Below, one piece after another: positions 20,012-29,900 of a stretch of 55,120 nt of DNA (position 1 is its first letter; each line of letters starts with the position of its first letter). The stretch lies in assembly GCF_001591825.1 (NCBI RefSeq), contig NZ_BCVQ01000025.1, forward strand, positions 1 to 55,120. Direction: 5' to 3'. This stretch comes from Rossellomorea vietnamensis NBRC 101237 (GTDB taxonomy: Bacteria > Bacillota > Bacilli > Bacillales > Bacillaceae_B). Both the position numbers and the translations under genes were made by a program. The notes beneath the pieces were generated by a model. It saw only the letters and a program-made list of their open reading frames with translations, searched no databases and was not told where the DNA came from.

Positions 20012-20482
20012 TCAAACCTTTTCAGCAGATACCAATTCTTCGATCTGCTCTTGGTGGTGCTTATCGTGACTGATGAAGTCTTCGAAAAATTCTTCCAGGG
20101 TGAAGCTTTGATCCCCGACTTTGAACGATTGCCCGAAATCATATTCCGGTACGTTTTTTACATAAGTGATCATCAGATCCCTTGTTCTGATCCCTTCTTT
20201 GATCAAATCTCCCTGATTCACTACATGATGGGCATAGTCTTCCGCTTCTCCATTAAATTTCTGGAAATCAGGAAAGGGTGGTAGTTCTGCCCCTTCTGAA
20301 ACATGAGGGAGAATTTCCTGTAAAGAATATTGATCCCATTTAATGATGTGGGCTATATTGGCAGCGATCGACCATTTATCTTCTTCCATAGGCTTGAACC
20401 ATTCAACTTCACTTAGCAGCTTCAATTCCTCCAACCACATCTTAAATGACTCATAGTGATCGATAATCTGTTCGTATTTCAT
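20012..20482 (-). CDS. DinB-fold (DinB_2/YfiT-like) protein
   Basis: A 156-residue helical protein with the pattern of the DinB/YfiT four-helix bundle. It has an early helix with Trp and His (DKWSIAANIAHIIKW), mid-protein DLMITYVKNVPE and a terminal HDKHHQEQIEEL. The conserved His residues of this family usually form a metal site. Related proteins include thiol-transferases that use bacillithiol (BstA) and uncharacterised damage-induced proteins, but substrate cannot be told here. The start is placed at ATG 20482, behind a GGGGG. A GTG 5 codons upstream is possible. I do not recall a DinB-fold gene here in B. subtilis, so this may be an insertion. Confidence 0.75.
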   Translation of the reverse strand: MKYEQIIDHYESFKMWLEELKLLSEVEWFKPMEEDKWSIAANIAHIIKWDQYSLQEILPHVSEGAELPPFPDFQKFNGEAEDYAHHVVNQGDLIKEGIRTRDLMITYVKNVPEYDFGQSFKVGDQSFTLEEFFEDFISHDKHHQEQIEELVSAEKV

Positions 20483-20569
20483 CCATTCTGCCCCCACTCA
20501 CGTTATTTATCTTTACCTATTCGATAGGAGGAGGGGATTCTCCTGTGTTGATGTCTATCAATAATATAA

Positions 20570-20608
20570 AAAAACAGGCATACCCATCAGAATGGGTATG
20601 CCTGTTTT
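20570..20608 (-). terminator. Terminator of yabR
   Basis: Long perfect stem: AAAACAGGCATACCCAT and ATGGGTATGCCTGTTTT around a 4-nt loop, with A/T runs on both sides. It could serve both strands. Confidence 0.92.
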
Positions 20609-20646
20609 CCGTTCACAACCTGCTATATGGGTTAATAGACAGCAAG

Positions 20647-21072
20647 TTAACCTTTTTTCGCCCCTTTTCCACCACGACGAGACTCAGTATTTTTCTTTAA
20701 AGATGATAAACGATCTTCACTGTCTTTCAAGAAACGTGCCATCTTTTGTTCGAAACTTTCTTTCGTACGAGTGTCGTTCGGTTTATTATTAGTACGCGGG
20801 CGCTGAGGACGCTGAGGGCGCTGCGGGCGTTGTGGTTGATCTTTCGCTTTACGGATGGATAAACCGATCTTTCCATCTTTCTCAACATTAATAACTTTAA
20901 CCGTTACTTCGTCGCCGACTTTAAGGTGTTCGTTAATATCCTTAACATAGTTGTCTGCAACTTCACTAATGTGAACTAATCCTGTTGAACCTTCCGATAA
21001 TTCCACGAACGCTCCAAAATTTGTAATACCTGTTACCTTACCCTGTAACTTGCTGCCTACTTCGATTGACAT
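20647..21072 (-). CDS. yabR: S1-domain RNA-binding protein YabR
   Basis: A 141-residue protein with an N-terminal S1 OB-fold (residues about 4-75; GSKLQGKVTGITNFGAFVEL, GLVHISEVAD, VKVINVEKDGKIGLSIRKA). The tail is basic and disordered, with four QRP repeats and a lysine/glycine-rich end. The S1 part resembles those of polynucleotide phosphorylase and ribosomal protein S1, so it should bind single-stranded RNA, probably on ribosomes. AAGGAGG precedes the ATG. It is the last gene of the yabM-to-yabR cluster, after divIC. Confidence 0.88.
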   Translation of the reverse strand: MSIEVGSKLQGKVTGITNFGAFVELSEGSTGLVHISEVADNYVKDINEHLKVGDEVTVKVINVEKDGKIGLSIRKAKDQPQRPQRPQRPQRPRTNNKPNDTRTKESFEQKMARFLKDSEDRLSSLKKNTESRRGGKGAKKG

Positions 21073-21146
21073 AAAAGAAATGCTCCTCCTTAAAATTATA
21101 AAAGATAAACCTTACTATATATTATAGCCAATTAAAAAAAAGAGTG

Positions 21147-21536
21147 TCAATAAGACACCTCTTCTTCTTTCTCTTTATCTGTCTCAGGTATGTTGAAAAT
21201 AATCTCACCTTCATCTGATAAAAAGTAATCCCGGCGCGCCAGTTTGGCTATATATTCATCATCGTTAAGCTTCACAATCTCTTCTTCCAAGGCTGATTGC
21301 TTATCTTTCAGGTTTTCTAACTTTTTTTCCAATTGTGCTTTTTCCGTTTGTTTATCTTCTAAAACCTGGGCTCTGGAAATGAGGGTCGAGATTAAAAATC
21401 CACTAATTGCCAACACTAAAACAAAGAAAACTGCTAATCGACGGACCAAACGCTTTTTTCTCTTAGAAGAAGATTTATGCATATGCTCCTGATGGCGGAC
21501 ATATTCATTTTCCATTGGTGTCACGTTTTTTCTCAT
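21147..21536 (-). CDS. divIC: Cell division protein DivIC (FtsB-like)
   Basis: Bitopic septal protein (129 aa) that forms a complex with FtsL and DivIB and controls septal peptidoglycan synthesis. It has a basic cytoplasmic N-terminus (SSSKRKKRLVRR), one membrane helix (about 34-55), an external coiled coil (about 57-95) rich in Lys/Glu/Leu, and the FtsB/DivIC region DDEYIAKLARRDYFLSDEGEIIF. GGAGG lies 7 nt before ATG 21536. A TTG two codons earlier is too close to the ribosome-binding site. Confidence 0.94.
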   Translation of the reverse strand: MRKNVTPMENEYVRHQEHMHKSSSKRKKRLVRRLAVFFVLVLAISGFLISTLISRAQVLEDKQTEKAQLEKKLENLKDKQSALEEEIVKLNDDEYIAKLARRDYFLSDEGEIIFNIPETDKEKEEEVSY

Positions 21537-21579
21537 TCCCAAACCTCCTTTACAATATGGAGTGGCAAAGCCTTAAGCC

Positions 21580-22233
21580 CTATTCTTTATCTTTAGGTTT
21601 CTTTTTGAACTTTTCTACCACTCTATATACTTTTTTGATGTACGCTTTAAAAATTCCTGCCACTTTATTATATAACTTCTCGACTCTTTTTGTAAGATTT
21701 TTCGGCAATAAATTCCAAATACCCTTCAATATCCACCATATCGGTGTGATTACGAGCTTAATCGCCCATTGCATCACTTTCATGATCACCTTTAAAAAGA
21801 ATAATATGACGGATAAGAGCCCTTTTCCTATAGATAATACAATCGTGATCAGAAGCACAATCATCCATTTTATCGGTGAATAAATCAATCTTTTCACCAT
21901 TTTCACTCCGAAATTATACAGGGAGATAAAAAACAATATCAGGCGTTCAAGGAACGCCAAATAATGCTGCTTGATCAACGCCTGGTAAGCGGCAAATCCG
22001 CATAATAGCGCAATGAAAATATAAAAGCGGATCTCACCGAAATTCACGACGAATAAAATATAAAAAATCGCCAGTGCCTGCAAAACCCAAAACATGATGT
22101 CATTGATGAATACAAGCCACCGTTTTCTCTCGGACCGGTGTAAAAACCGGGAATACGTGTCCAACGTCATACCAAATAGTGCCCCCATGCCGATCATGGA
22201 GAGCATGGTATAGAACTGGGTCGAGAGGGTCAT
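21580..22233 (-). CDS. yabQ: Spore cortex biosynthesis protein YabQ
   Basis: Integral membrane protein (217 aa) needed for cortex formation in B. subtilis and made under sigma-E in the mother cell. Hydrophobic segments lie at about 5-22, 40-65 and 70-87, with further amphipathic or hydrophobic helices at about 115-165. The C-terminus is very basic (KKVYRVVEKFKKKPKDKE). The ATG overlaps the yabP stop in an ATGA, so the two are coupled. The biochemical role is not known. Confidence 0.88.
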   Translation of the reverse strand: MTLSTQFYTMLSMIGMGALFGMTLDTYSRFLHRSERKRWLVFINDIMFWVLQALAIFYILFVVNFGEIRFYIFIALLCGFAAYQALIKQHYLAFLERLILFFISLYNFGVKMVKRLIYSPIKWMIVLLITIVLSIGKGLLSVILFFLKVIMKVMQWAIKLVITPIWWILKGIWNLLPKNLTKRVEKLYNKVAGIFKAYIKKVYRVVEKFKKKPKDKE

Positions 22234-22526
22234 CGAAACAGCTTGCTAAAGAAGCCTTTAGCCTTCTCCCCGTTTTGTTCATCCAGGTAGACGAGATCGA
22301 ACACCTTTCCTTTTATAGAGACGATGCCTTTATCCACATCCAGATTTTTCATTTGAAGATTCTGGCCCCTGACGGAGAGGAATCCCATGACGGTTTCAAG
22401 GAGGAACTCTTCGTTATCGAAGCTTTCCACTTGCTTCACTCCTGTAATATCAAGCAGCTTGCGGCCCCTCATCATTACGTCATGTTCCTGAAAGGTTTTA
22501 TCTTTGTTTCCATCATATTGATTCAT
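22230..22526 (-). CDS. yabP: Sporulation protein YabP
   Basis: A 98-residue beta-rich protein of the YabP/YqfC family, which in B. subtilis is made under sigma-E and sits with yabQ. Family landmarks are HDVMMRGRKLLDITGVKQVESFDNEEFLLET and GFLSVRGQNLQMKNLDVDKGIVSIKG, and the C-terminus is basic (GFFSKLFR). GAGGG lies 6 nt before ATG 22526, while an ATG two codons earlier touches it. Upstream, TTCTATT with CATAAACA 14 nt away vaguely resembles a sigma-E promoter, but the match is weak. Confidence 0.87.
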   Translation of the reverse strand: MNQYDGNKDKTFQEHDVMMRGRKLLDITGVKQVESFDNEEFLLETVMGFLSVRGQNLQMKNLDVDKGIVSIKGKVFDLVYLDEQNGEKAKGFFSKLFR

Positions 22527-22624
22527 ATCCATCCCTCACATTCCCATAGTACAAGCTTTGTAACTATGTTTATGTGTATAGGGGAAAAATAGAACCAAAT
22601 AACAGGCCAAATGCTATGTATCCC

Positions 22625-22900
22625 TTACTCCGTTTCCTCGACCCTTTCCTCTGAAAGGACGGAATAAAGCCCGCTTGCTTCTTCTTTTTTCGTTGTTTCA
22701 AGAAGCCTTTCAATCTTTACCCTCATAATTCTCTGGCCAAACCTTACGCTTAATTCATCCCCTACTTTTACATTGGAGCTTGCTTTGGCCTGTTGCCCAT
22801 TCACAGTGATACGTCCCTGGTCGGCAATCTCTTTCGCCAGGGTTCTTCTTTTTATGAGTCTGGATACTTTTAAAAATTTATCTAATCTCATGGATACCAT
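22625..22900 (-). CDS. rqcP: S4-domain protein RqcP (YabO), ribosome quality control
   Basis: Small RNA-binding protein (91 aa; 88 if the second ATG is used) of the Hsp15/S4 family. In B. subtilis it binds stalled 50S subunits with RqcH and drives poly-alanine tailing of incomplete chains. The S4 core is MRLDKFLKVSRLIKRRTLAKEIADQG plus VNGQQAKASSNVKVGDE and the acidic tail. AAGGGG lies 9 nt before the first ATG (22900), favouring it here, although the B. subtilis protein begins at the equivalent of the second. It follows yabN by 13 nt. Confidence 0.9.
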   Translation of the reverse strand: MVSMRLDKFLKVSRLIKRRTLAKEIADQGRITVNGQQAKASSNVKVGDELSVRFGQRIMRVKIERLLETTKKEEASGLYSVLSEERVEETE

Positions 22901-22913
22901 TGTACATTTCCCC

Positions 22914-24374
22914 TTATTCGATATTCATCTTTTTCGCTTCGTTCCAAAATCGGTCCAACTCTTCCAATGTAAAATCTTCAAAACGCTTACCCGATTTCAT
23001 TACTTGTTCTTCCACATAGGAAAACCTGCGGTAAAACTTCGTGTTCGTCATGGCTAAGGCTTCCTCAGGGAAAATCTTATAAAATCTGGCCACATTGATC
23101 AGAGCGAATAACACGTCTCCAAATTCTTTTTTCATGTCGTGTTCACTATTATTCTCGACTTCTCTTTCAAATTCCTTTAATTCTTCCCATACTTTCTCCC
23201 AGGCACCTTTAGGGTCTGCCCAATCAAAGCCCACTTTTGCAGCTTTTTTCTGATATTCAAATGCCTTCATGAGAGCAGGCATACCTTTTGCCACGTTCTT
23301 AAGCATCGGTTCCCTGTCGTCCTGTTTTTCACGTTTCTTGATTTCGTCCCAGTTTGCTTTCACCTGCTCCGTGTTTTCCACTTGAACAGTTCCGAATACA
23401 TGAGGATGTCTCCGGACCATCTTGGACGCCAGTCCTTCGATGACTTCTTCCATGGTGAACATGCCCTCATCCTCGCCTATTTGTGCATGGAGCATGATTT
23501 GAAGGAGGACATCCCCCATCTCTTCGATCATATGATCAATATCTTCTTCCTCGATGGCTTCCAGTAGCTCATATGTTTCCTCAAGGAGATATTTCTTGAG
23601 TGAATGGTGGGTTTGTTCTTTGTCCCATGGGCAGCCATTCGGTCCGCGAAGCGTCGAAATGATTTCCCTTAATGTCGCATATTGCTTAAAGGAGGATTCC
23701 ATTTCCTCGACCGCCGGAACATAGAGGCTTGTCAAATTACTGAGACCCGCAACCCGGTCAAGCTCCACCAGCGGGATCCGCTCCACCTTTTCTTCCGTGC
23801 TTCCGGCAGCCGTTACAAGGGAGACCTCATAATCATATGGATAAAGCTCCATCAGAGTGAGCTTCACTTCAGAAGCGATGAAGGCATCATACACCTGCCC
23901 GATGATGAGCTGCTGGTTCATATGGATATCATGAAGCTTTAAGCTGGTACCATCAAGGAGCTGGAATCCATCAATCGGATCCGCTCCTACAGAAGCAAAC
24001 AAGGCATCTATAAAACTCTGTCCACCGCCGATTTCAACGTGTATCTTTCCTTCTTTATGTAGGTCCAACAGCATTTGGACAGCCTTTTCTGCAACCAATG
24101 GGTGACCCGGAACGGCATAGACAAGGGAATGCTCTTCTGATGCCGTGATCAGGTTTTGAACAATCTCTTCATATACGAGATCGAACTGATCATGTTTTTC
24201 ATAGACAGCATCGAAAGAATGATAGGTGATCCCTTCTGCTATTAAATCCTTTACGACGGGATGCTGATCTGTCCTCAAGTAAAGGTGTGAACTGTTCTTA
24301 ATCCTCCTGTATACTCCCAATGGTAATTGTTCTAAATCTCCTGCGCCTAACCCGACGATCGTTATCGTATTCAT
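22914..24374 (-). CDS. yabN: YabN: tetrapyrrole-methylase-like and MazG fusion
   Basis: A 486-residue fusion. Residues about 1-220 resemble the tetrapyrrole (corrin/porphyrin) methylase fold (TIVGLGAGDLEQLPLGVY, VYAVPGHPLVAEKAVQ). From about 240 on there are two MazG segments (CPWDKEQTHHSLKKYLLEE, EEMGDVLLQIMLHAQIGE and a second with EFGDVLFALINVARF). MazG proteins hydrolyse nucleoside triphosphates to monophosphates and clear abnormal nucleotides, which is the likely activity. What the methylase half does is unknown. GAGGAG precedes the ATG. The order yabM-yabN-yabO matches B. subtilis. Confidence 0.92.
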   Translation of the reverse strand: MNTITIVGLGAGDLEQLPLGVYRRIKNSSHLYLRTDQHPVVKDLIAEGITYHSFDAVYEKHDQFDLVYEEIVQNLITASEEHSLVYAVPGHPLVAEKAVQMLLDLHKEGKIHVEIGGGQSFIDALFASVGADPIDGFQLLDGTSLKLHDIHMNQQLIIGQVYDAFIASEVKLTLMELYPYDYEVSLVTAAGSTEEKVERIPLVELDRVAGLSNLTSLYVPAVEEMESSFKQYATLREIISTLRGPNGCPWDKEQTHHSLKKYLLEETYELLEAIEEEDIDHMIEEMGDVLLQIMLHAQIGEDEGMFTMEEVIEGLASKMVRRHPHVFGTVQVENTEQVKANWDEIKKREKQDDREPMLKNVAKGMPALMKAFEYQKKAAKVGFDWADPKGAWEKVWEELKEFEREVENNSEHDMKKEFGDVLFALINVARFYKIFPEEALAMTNTKFYRRFSYVEEQVMKSGKRFEDFTLEELDRFWNEAKKMNIE

Positions 24375-24387
24375 GTTAATCTCCTCG

Positions 24388-26004
24388 CTACTTATTATTC
24401 GGCTGAACTTTATTCATCAACCACACCCATTTACTCCCAAAGGGCAAGAAACTGATGTCTTCTCTTGAAAGGACATTCCCTCTTAAAAACACGATCAAAA
24501 AAAGGATGCCGCCGATACAAACGCCTCCTATTGAAAAAAGGACGGAAAGCGGACGCCCGGGCATTCCATTATCCAAAAGTGTATCATATATCCACAACAG
24601 CCCCTGTAAACCAATCGTCATGGCCGCTCCGCTCAGCAGCAATGTCTTATAAAAAGAGAACGTAAAGAATCGGATCGGAAACCATTTTCTAAGCTTGATC
24701 ACCATCATGATGGCAATGATACTTAAAGAGCCAACAGTCGAGATCGATGCCCCCATGACTCCCATCACTGGGATGAGACAGGCATTTCCGAGGTATTTTA
24801 CTAAAATCCCCATCAGGATACAGAATGCCGGGTAATAAATTCTCCCGATTCCCTGAAAGATGCCTGCAAACGTCAAAATAAGGCAGCTGAAGAATATCGA
24901 TAGACAGAAGACAGCGATGACCTTGGAACCGAGGGCATTTTCAAATAGCATCGTATTGGTCGGTACCATGATATTGATGATTCCCAGCGTGGCAGCGAAT
25001 CCGATGGTGATGCTGATCTTAAGGGAAAGCTGACTGTACTCCCTTACTAATGATTCTCTTCTTTTGAGATAGGCATTTGTCACCAATGGAACGATGGTCA
25101 GTGAAATGGAAGTAGCCACTACCGTCCCGAGCTGGACAAAGGGTTGTCCCCGGTCATAAATCCCCTTCCACGTTTTCGCGCTTTCCGCTTCCATCCCTGA
25201 TGACAGAAGAAGGGAGTAGACATTTAATGAATCCACAAATTGGAGTAAGACAAGCAACATGGCACTTACACAGATAGCTGTTCCATTTTTGAATAACCGG
25301 GACCAGATCTGTGCGTAATCGGCAGGAAGAGAAAGATATTTACGTGAAAACAGCTTTTCCCTCCGTGCAGTTAGAAAAGTAAGAAGAACAAGAAGTCCGC
25401 CCAGACCACCGGTAATCGACCCGAACAGCGCACCTTTCCCTGTCATGTATAAAGAGTACCCTTGAGATACAAGGATGGTCGAAAAAATCAGAATCGTCGC
25501 CACCCTGATTGCTTGTTCCGTCACTTGGGAAACAGCTGTTGGCACCATATCTTCTTTCCCTTGATAATACCCCCTGATGACGGAGAGGGGGGCTAATAAT
25601 AGGAACGATAAAGAAATCACTTGAAGTAACGGCTTCAGCAGGGGATCTCCCATCCAACGTGCGATTACGCCTGAACCGAAGTAGACGAGCAGAAACCAGG
25701 AAAAACCAACGAAACAAAGGAATAAAAAGGAGGTGACGGCCACTCTCTTTGCACCCTCTTCATCCTCTCCTTCTAATTTCTCTGCAACCATCTTTGAAAT
25801 GATGACAGGGAATCCGTAGGTGGATAGAGCGATGGCTATTCCGTAGAACGGATACACCTGCTGATATATATAAAACCCGATATCTCCAACAATATTTTGA
25901 AAAGGGATCCGATAAACGGCACTTAATAATTTGGTTACCAATGCCGCAACCGTTAATACCATGGCCCCTTTCAAAAACCGGCTGGAGGAGTACTTCTGAC
26001 TCAA
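24388..26004 (-). CDS. yabM: Polysaccharide/lipid flippase of the MOP family, YabM (SpoVB-like)
   Basis: Polytopic membrane protein (538 aa) with about 14 hydrophobic segments, from the MurJ/SpoVB/Wzx group that moves lipid-linked sugars across the membrane. The N-terminus (FLKGAMVLTVAALVTKLLSAVYRIPFQNIVGD) is a strong SpoVB-like signature. Other features are GYYQGKEDMVPTAVSQVTEQ and GRIYYPAFCILMG. Translation begins at TTG 26004 behind an AGGAAA. It lies between spoVT and yabN, as in B. subtilis. The substrate is not established. Confidence 0.88.
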   Translation of the reverse strand: MSQKYSSSRFLKGAMVLTVAALVTKLLSAVYRIPFQNIVGDIGFYIYQQVYPFYGIAIALSTYGFPVIISKMVAEKLEGEDEEGAKRVAVTSFLFLCFVGFSWFLLVYFGSGVIARWMGDPLLKPLLQVISLSFLLLAPLSVIRGYYQGKEDMVPTAVSQVTEQAIRVATILIFSTILVSQGYSLYMTGKGALFGSITGGLGGLLVLLTFLTARREKLFSRKYLSLPADYAQIWSRLFKNGTAICVSAMLLVLLQFVDSLNVYSLLLSSGMEAESAKTWKGIYDRGQPFVQLGTVVATSISLTIVPLVTNAYLKRRESLVREYSQLSLKISITIGFAATLGIINIMVPTNTMLFENALGSKVIAVFCLSIFFSCLILTFAGIFQGIGRIYYPAFCILMGILVKYLGNACLIPVMGVMGASISTVGSLSIIAIMMVIKLRKWFPIRFFTFSFYKTLLLSGAAMTIGLQGLLWIYDTLLDNGMPGRPLSVLFSIGGVCIGGILFLIVFLRGNVLSREDISFLPFGSKWVWLMNKVQPNNK

Positions 26005-26123
26005 CCCGTTTTCCTGCCTTTCTATACCTCTTGCTTCAAGTCTTGACAGACCGAAGAAAAATCATTTATATACTGGTCATTTTACCATAAAGGGTTGTAT
26101 GTTTTCTCGAATGGGGATGACGA

Positions 26124-26157
26124 CAAAAAAAAGAAGAGCGGCGATTTGCCACTCCTT
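26124..26157 (-). terminator. Terminator of spoVT
   Basis: Stem GAGCGGC (26136-26142) with GCCACTC (26148-26154, one G-U) followed on the minus strand by TTC and T8. It starts 4 nt after the spoVT stop. Confidence 0.8.
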
Positions 26158-26161
26158 TACG

Positions 26162-26698
26162 TTATGACTCCATTTGTCTTGCTAAAAAGCCAGCTGCCGT
26201 TTCTACTGCCTTTTGTTCCACTTCGCCTACTGTACGGTCCTTTGAGAAAATCGCAACGGCACCAATCGGATCTCCATTTGCGACAATCGGAGCAATCGTA
26301 TAGGAAGCAAGATCCTCACCGTGTCCTTCAACAAGCTCAGCTTGTCCCTGTTGAGTGTGTAATAGAGACGTGCGGTCATCCATTACCTTCTCGATGAGTT
26401 CACTGATGTTCTTATTTAAATACTCTTTCTTTGAAGCGCCGGAGATGGCGATGACAGCATCCCGATCACAAATTAACACGGCACTTCCCAGACTGTCGTA
26501 CAATGCTTCGCCATATTCCTTAGCAAAGTCACCAAGTTCACTAATTGGGGAATATTTCTTTAAGATGACTTCTCCGTCACGATCAACGAAGATTTCCAGG
26601 GGATCTCCCTCGCGAATCCTTAATGTCCTGCGAATTTCTTTCGGAATGACGACACGTCCTAAATCATCAATACGACGAACAATACCAGTTGCTTTCAT
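26162..26698 (-). CDS. spoVT: Stage V sporulation regulator SpoVT (AbrB family)
   Basis: Forespore transcription factor (178 aa) that tunes sigma-G-dependent genes. The N-terminal swapped-hairpin DNA-binding domain (MKATGIVRRIDDLGRVVIPKEIRRTLRIREGDPLEIF) is closely similar to AbrB, also in this window. The C-terminal part (about 55-178) is a GAF-like sensor (GSAVLICDRDAVIAISG, APIVANGDPIGAVAIFS). Preceded by a sigma-G-like promoter (26776-26804) and followed by a terminator, so it is monocistronic between mfd and yabM. Confidence 0.95.
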   Translation of the reverse strand: MKATGIVRRIDDLGRVVIPKEIRRTLRIREGDPLEIFVDRDGEVILKKYSPISELGDFAKEYGEALYDSLGSAVLICDRDAVIAISGASKKEYLNKNISELIEKVMDDRTSLLHTQQGQAELVEGHGEDLASYTIAPIVANGDPIGAVAIFSKDRTVGEVEQKAVETAAGFLARQMES

Positions 26699-26775
26699 CT
26701 ATAGTTGCCTCACTTTCATCAGATGATTTTTATTTGGCAATGCATCCTTGTTGAATACTTTACCATTGTTGAGTT

Positions 26776-26804
26776 TAGTATCTTACAACTTAGAAGTTCT
26801 ATAC
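26776..26804 (-). promoter_or_regulatory. Candidate sigma-G promoter of spoVT
   Basis: Minus-strand GTATA (26800-26804), 17 nt, GATACTA (26776-26782). The sigma-G consensus as I recall it is gHATR, N17-18, CATNHTA, giving one mismatch in the -10. It lies about 80 nt before the start. Nothing else is recognised in the 295-bp spoVT-mfd gap except an isolated TGTCGAA at 26975. Confidence 0.5.
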
Positions 26805-26993
26805 ACATTCAGTTATTTTTTCTGTAATTTCACTAAAATTCTAATGCAGGTATCTTTTTCCATTGTTGGCAGCTGCATAAATACTAATACCCTTATCATA
26901 GTAGAGTGAAACAATCCACGCGTTTACATTTTGGTTACATTCTTATAACGAAGGGAAGAAATGCCACTGGTTTGTGTCGAATTGATGAAATGA

Positions 26994-29900
26994 TCACACG
27001 TTTTCTTCTATTTTTACCGCTTCATCCAGATGTTTGATGATGTCATATGCCATGTTAAACCATTTGGACGGTTCCAAGCGTGTTGTATTAATCGATATCT
27101 TAAGCTTGGAGCCTTCCATTCCAAGTCCGACTGCACGGCCGTGTTTGTTGCAAAGATTGAATACTTTGGAGCCGTCGATCTGTGCCGTTCCTTCCGGTGA
27201 CATAAAGATATTCACCGTTTTCTTATCCTGCTTGATGGATTCGAGCTTTGTATTCTTCGCATAGATCTTCATTTCAGAGATGAGGAATAAGTAACCCACC
27301 TCTTCCGGATATTCACCGAACCGGTCCAGGATCTCTTCTTCAAGCTCCTCGATTTCAGGAAGGGTAGAAATGGAGCGGAACCGTTTATACATTTCGATCT
27401 TTTGATGACCATCTTTAATATAATCATCCGGAATATAAGCGTCGATTTCAATGTCCACTTCAAAGCTTGATTCAGGCTGCTTCGGAAGATCTCCTTTTCG
27501 TTCTTCGATGGCTTCTTTCAGCATTTGGGAGTACAGGTCGAATCCGACAGAATCGATGAATCCGTGCTGCTGCGCCCCGAGGAGATTACCCGCTCCACGG
27601 ATCGTCAAGTCACGCATGGCAATTTTGAACCCCGATCCCAGTTCCGTGAATTCTTTAATCGCCTGCAATCGTTTTTCTGCCACTTCTGTCAGGACCTTAT
27701 CTTTACGATAAGTAAAATAGGCATAGGCAACTCTGTTTGAACGCCCAACACGTCCCCTAAGCTGATAAAGCTGGGATAAGCCCATCCGGTCGGCATCAAA
27801 CACAATCAACGTATTGACGTTCGGGATGTCGACACCCGTTTCAATAATCGTCGTCGTGACCAGTACATCGTATTCTCCTGCAAGGAAGCTCAGGATGACG
27901 GCTTCGAGCTCATTCTCGCTCATTTGACCGTGAGCATAGGCAATCCGGGCATCCGGTACAAGCATGGAGATCTCATCGGCTTTTCTTTCAATGTCTTCTA
28001 CACGATTATAGAGGAAATACACTTGGCCATTCCTCGCCATTTCCCTTTCAATCGCTTCTTTAATCAGGGCACCGTTGTACTCCATTACGTAGGTCTGAAC
28101 CGGGAACCGGTTTTCAGGCGGCGTTTCAATAACCGATAAATCCCTTACACCGAGCATCGACATATGAAGGGTACGGGGGATCGGCGTGGCCGTTAAGGTC
28201 AGAACGTCGATATTCGTTTTTAATTGTTTGATCTTCTCTTTATGCGTGACACCGAACCTTTGTTCTTCATCGATGATCAAGAGTCCTATATCACGGTATT
28301 GAATGTCTTTTGAGAGAAGTCGGTGGGTTCCCACTACAATGTCCACCGTTCCGGTCTTAAGACCCTTCGTTGTTTCCTGCTGCTGCTTCCTCGTTCGGAA
28401 ACGGCTTAATAAACCGATTTCCACAGGGAAGTCCTGAAAACGCTCTTTGATGGTTTCATAATGCTGTTGAGCAAGGATGGTGGTGGGCACGAGGATCGCC
28501 ACCTGTTTTCCGTCTGCAATCGCCTTGAAGGCAGCCCTGATCGCAACCTCGGTCTTTCCATATCCTACGTCCCCACACAACAGGCGGTCCATCGGACGTT
28601 CTCTTTCCATATCGTGCTTGATTTCACTGACAGAGCGCAGTTGATCATCTGTTTCTTCATAAGGGAAAGCCATTTCAAATTCTCTCTGCATGTCACCATC
28701 AGGAGAGAAGGCATAGCCTTTTGCCGCTTCCCGTTCAGCATAAAGCTTGATCAAATCATCGGCGATATCCTGAACGGAAGATTGAACCTTCGACTTGACC
28801 TTCTTCCATTCACTTCCACCCAGTTTATAAAGCTTTGGATCCTTATTTTCCGAGGCAACATATTTCTGGACCAGTTCAATTTGGTCAACCGGTACATAAA
28901 GTTTGTCATTCCCCTGATACTTCACATGGAGATAATCTTTGTGCACCCCGTTGATCTCCAATGTTTCGATCCCAAGGAATTTACCGATCCCGTGATTCAC
29001 ATGAACCACATGGTCCCCGACTTTCAGCTCAGAGTAACTTTTGATCCTCTCTGCGTTTGAAAGTTTCTGCCTTCTCGGCTTCTTTTGGGTTTTCTTATTG
29101 AACAATTCTTCTTCTGTAATAACCGCAAGTTTCTGAAGAGGGAGCTCAAATCCGCTTGTCAGGCTTCCATTGATCATCTGAATCGTTCCCGGCAGGAGCT
29201 TATCTCCATCTTCGACAAAGGCAATCTCAATCTTGTAATCGTCCAGTACCCTTTGAAGCTTCTTTACGCGTTCTTCATCCGGTCCTAACAAGACAACGGT
29301 ATATCTTCCTTTTTTCCACCTGTCCAACTCTGCCTTCAATACGTTCATCTGCCCATGGAAATTCTGCATCGGCTTCGTTGAAACATTGAAGATGTTTTGT
29401 GGACTGGTATTCGGAATATGGCGCAGGAACAATGAAAAATACACCTTTGGCAGCTTCGTCTTACTAACCAACGAAGAAAACGTGTGGGACACAGGAACGT
29501 CTTGAATGATCTGTCCTTCCTGAAGCAGGGAGGTAAACCATTCCGCTTCCTCTTTCTCCAGGGATTCACTCATTTCCTGGACGCGACTGTATTCATCAAA
29601 GAATAGAACCCCGTCATCTGGTAAATAATCTAGCAAACTACTAGGCTTTTCATATGCGAGGGACAGGTACTTAAAGATTTGCTCAGGAACCTGCCCATTT
29701 TCGAGCTGACTCACCTCATACCCTATGTACTCTGTCATCTTCTCTTTTACGGCCGCCGATTTGACCTTCTTCAAGCTTGTGGAAAGACCTGCGTTGATTT
29801 CATGAATAAGCCTCTCCATATTTTCATACTTCAATAAGACCTCTGTCGCAGGGCCTATTTCAATCTCATTGAGTTTATCAATCGAACGCTGATCTTCAAC

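Noticed and set aside
26975..26981. Isolated TGTCGAA before spoVT, and others at 35463 and 39340
   Set aside because: Single copies of a 7-mer are expected by chance in 55 kb. None is placed relative to a recognisable promoter, and the one at 39340 is inside a hairpin.
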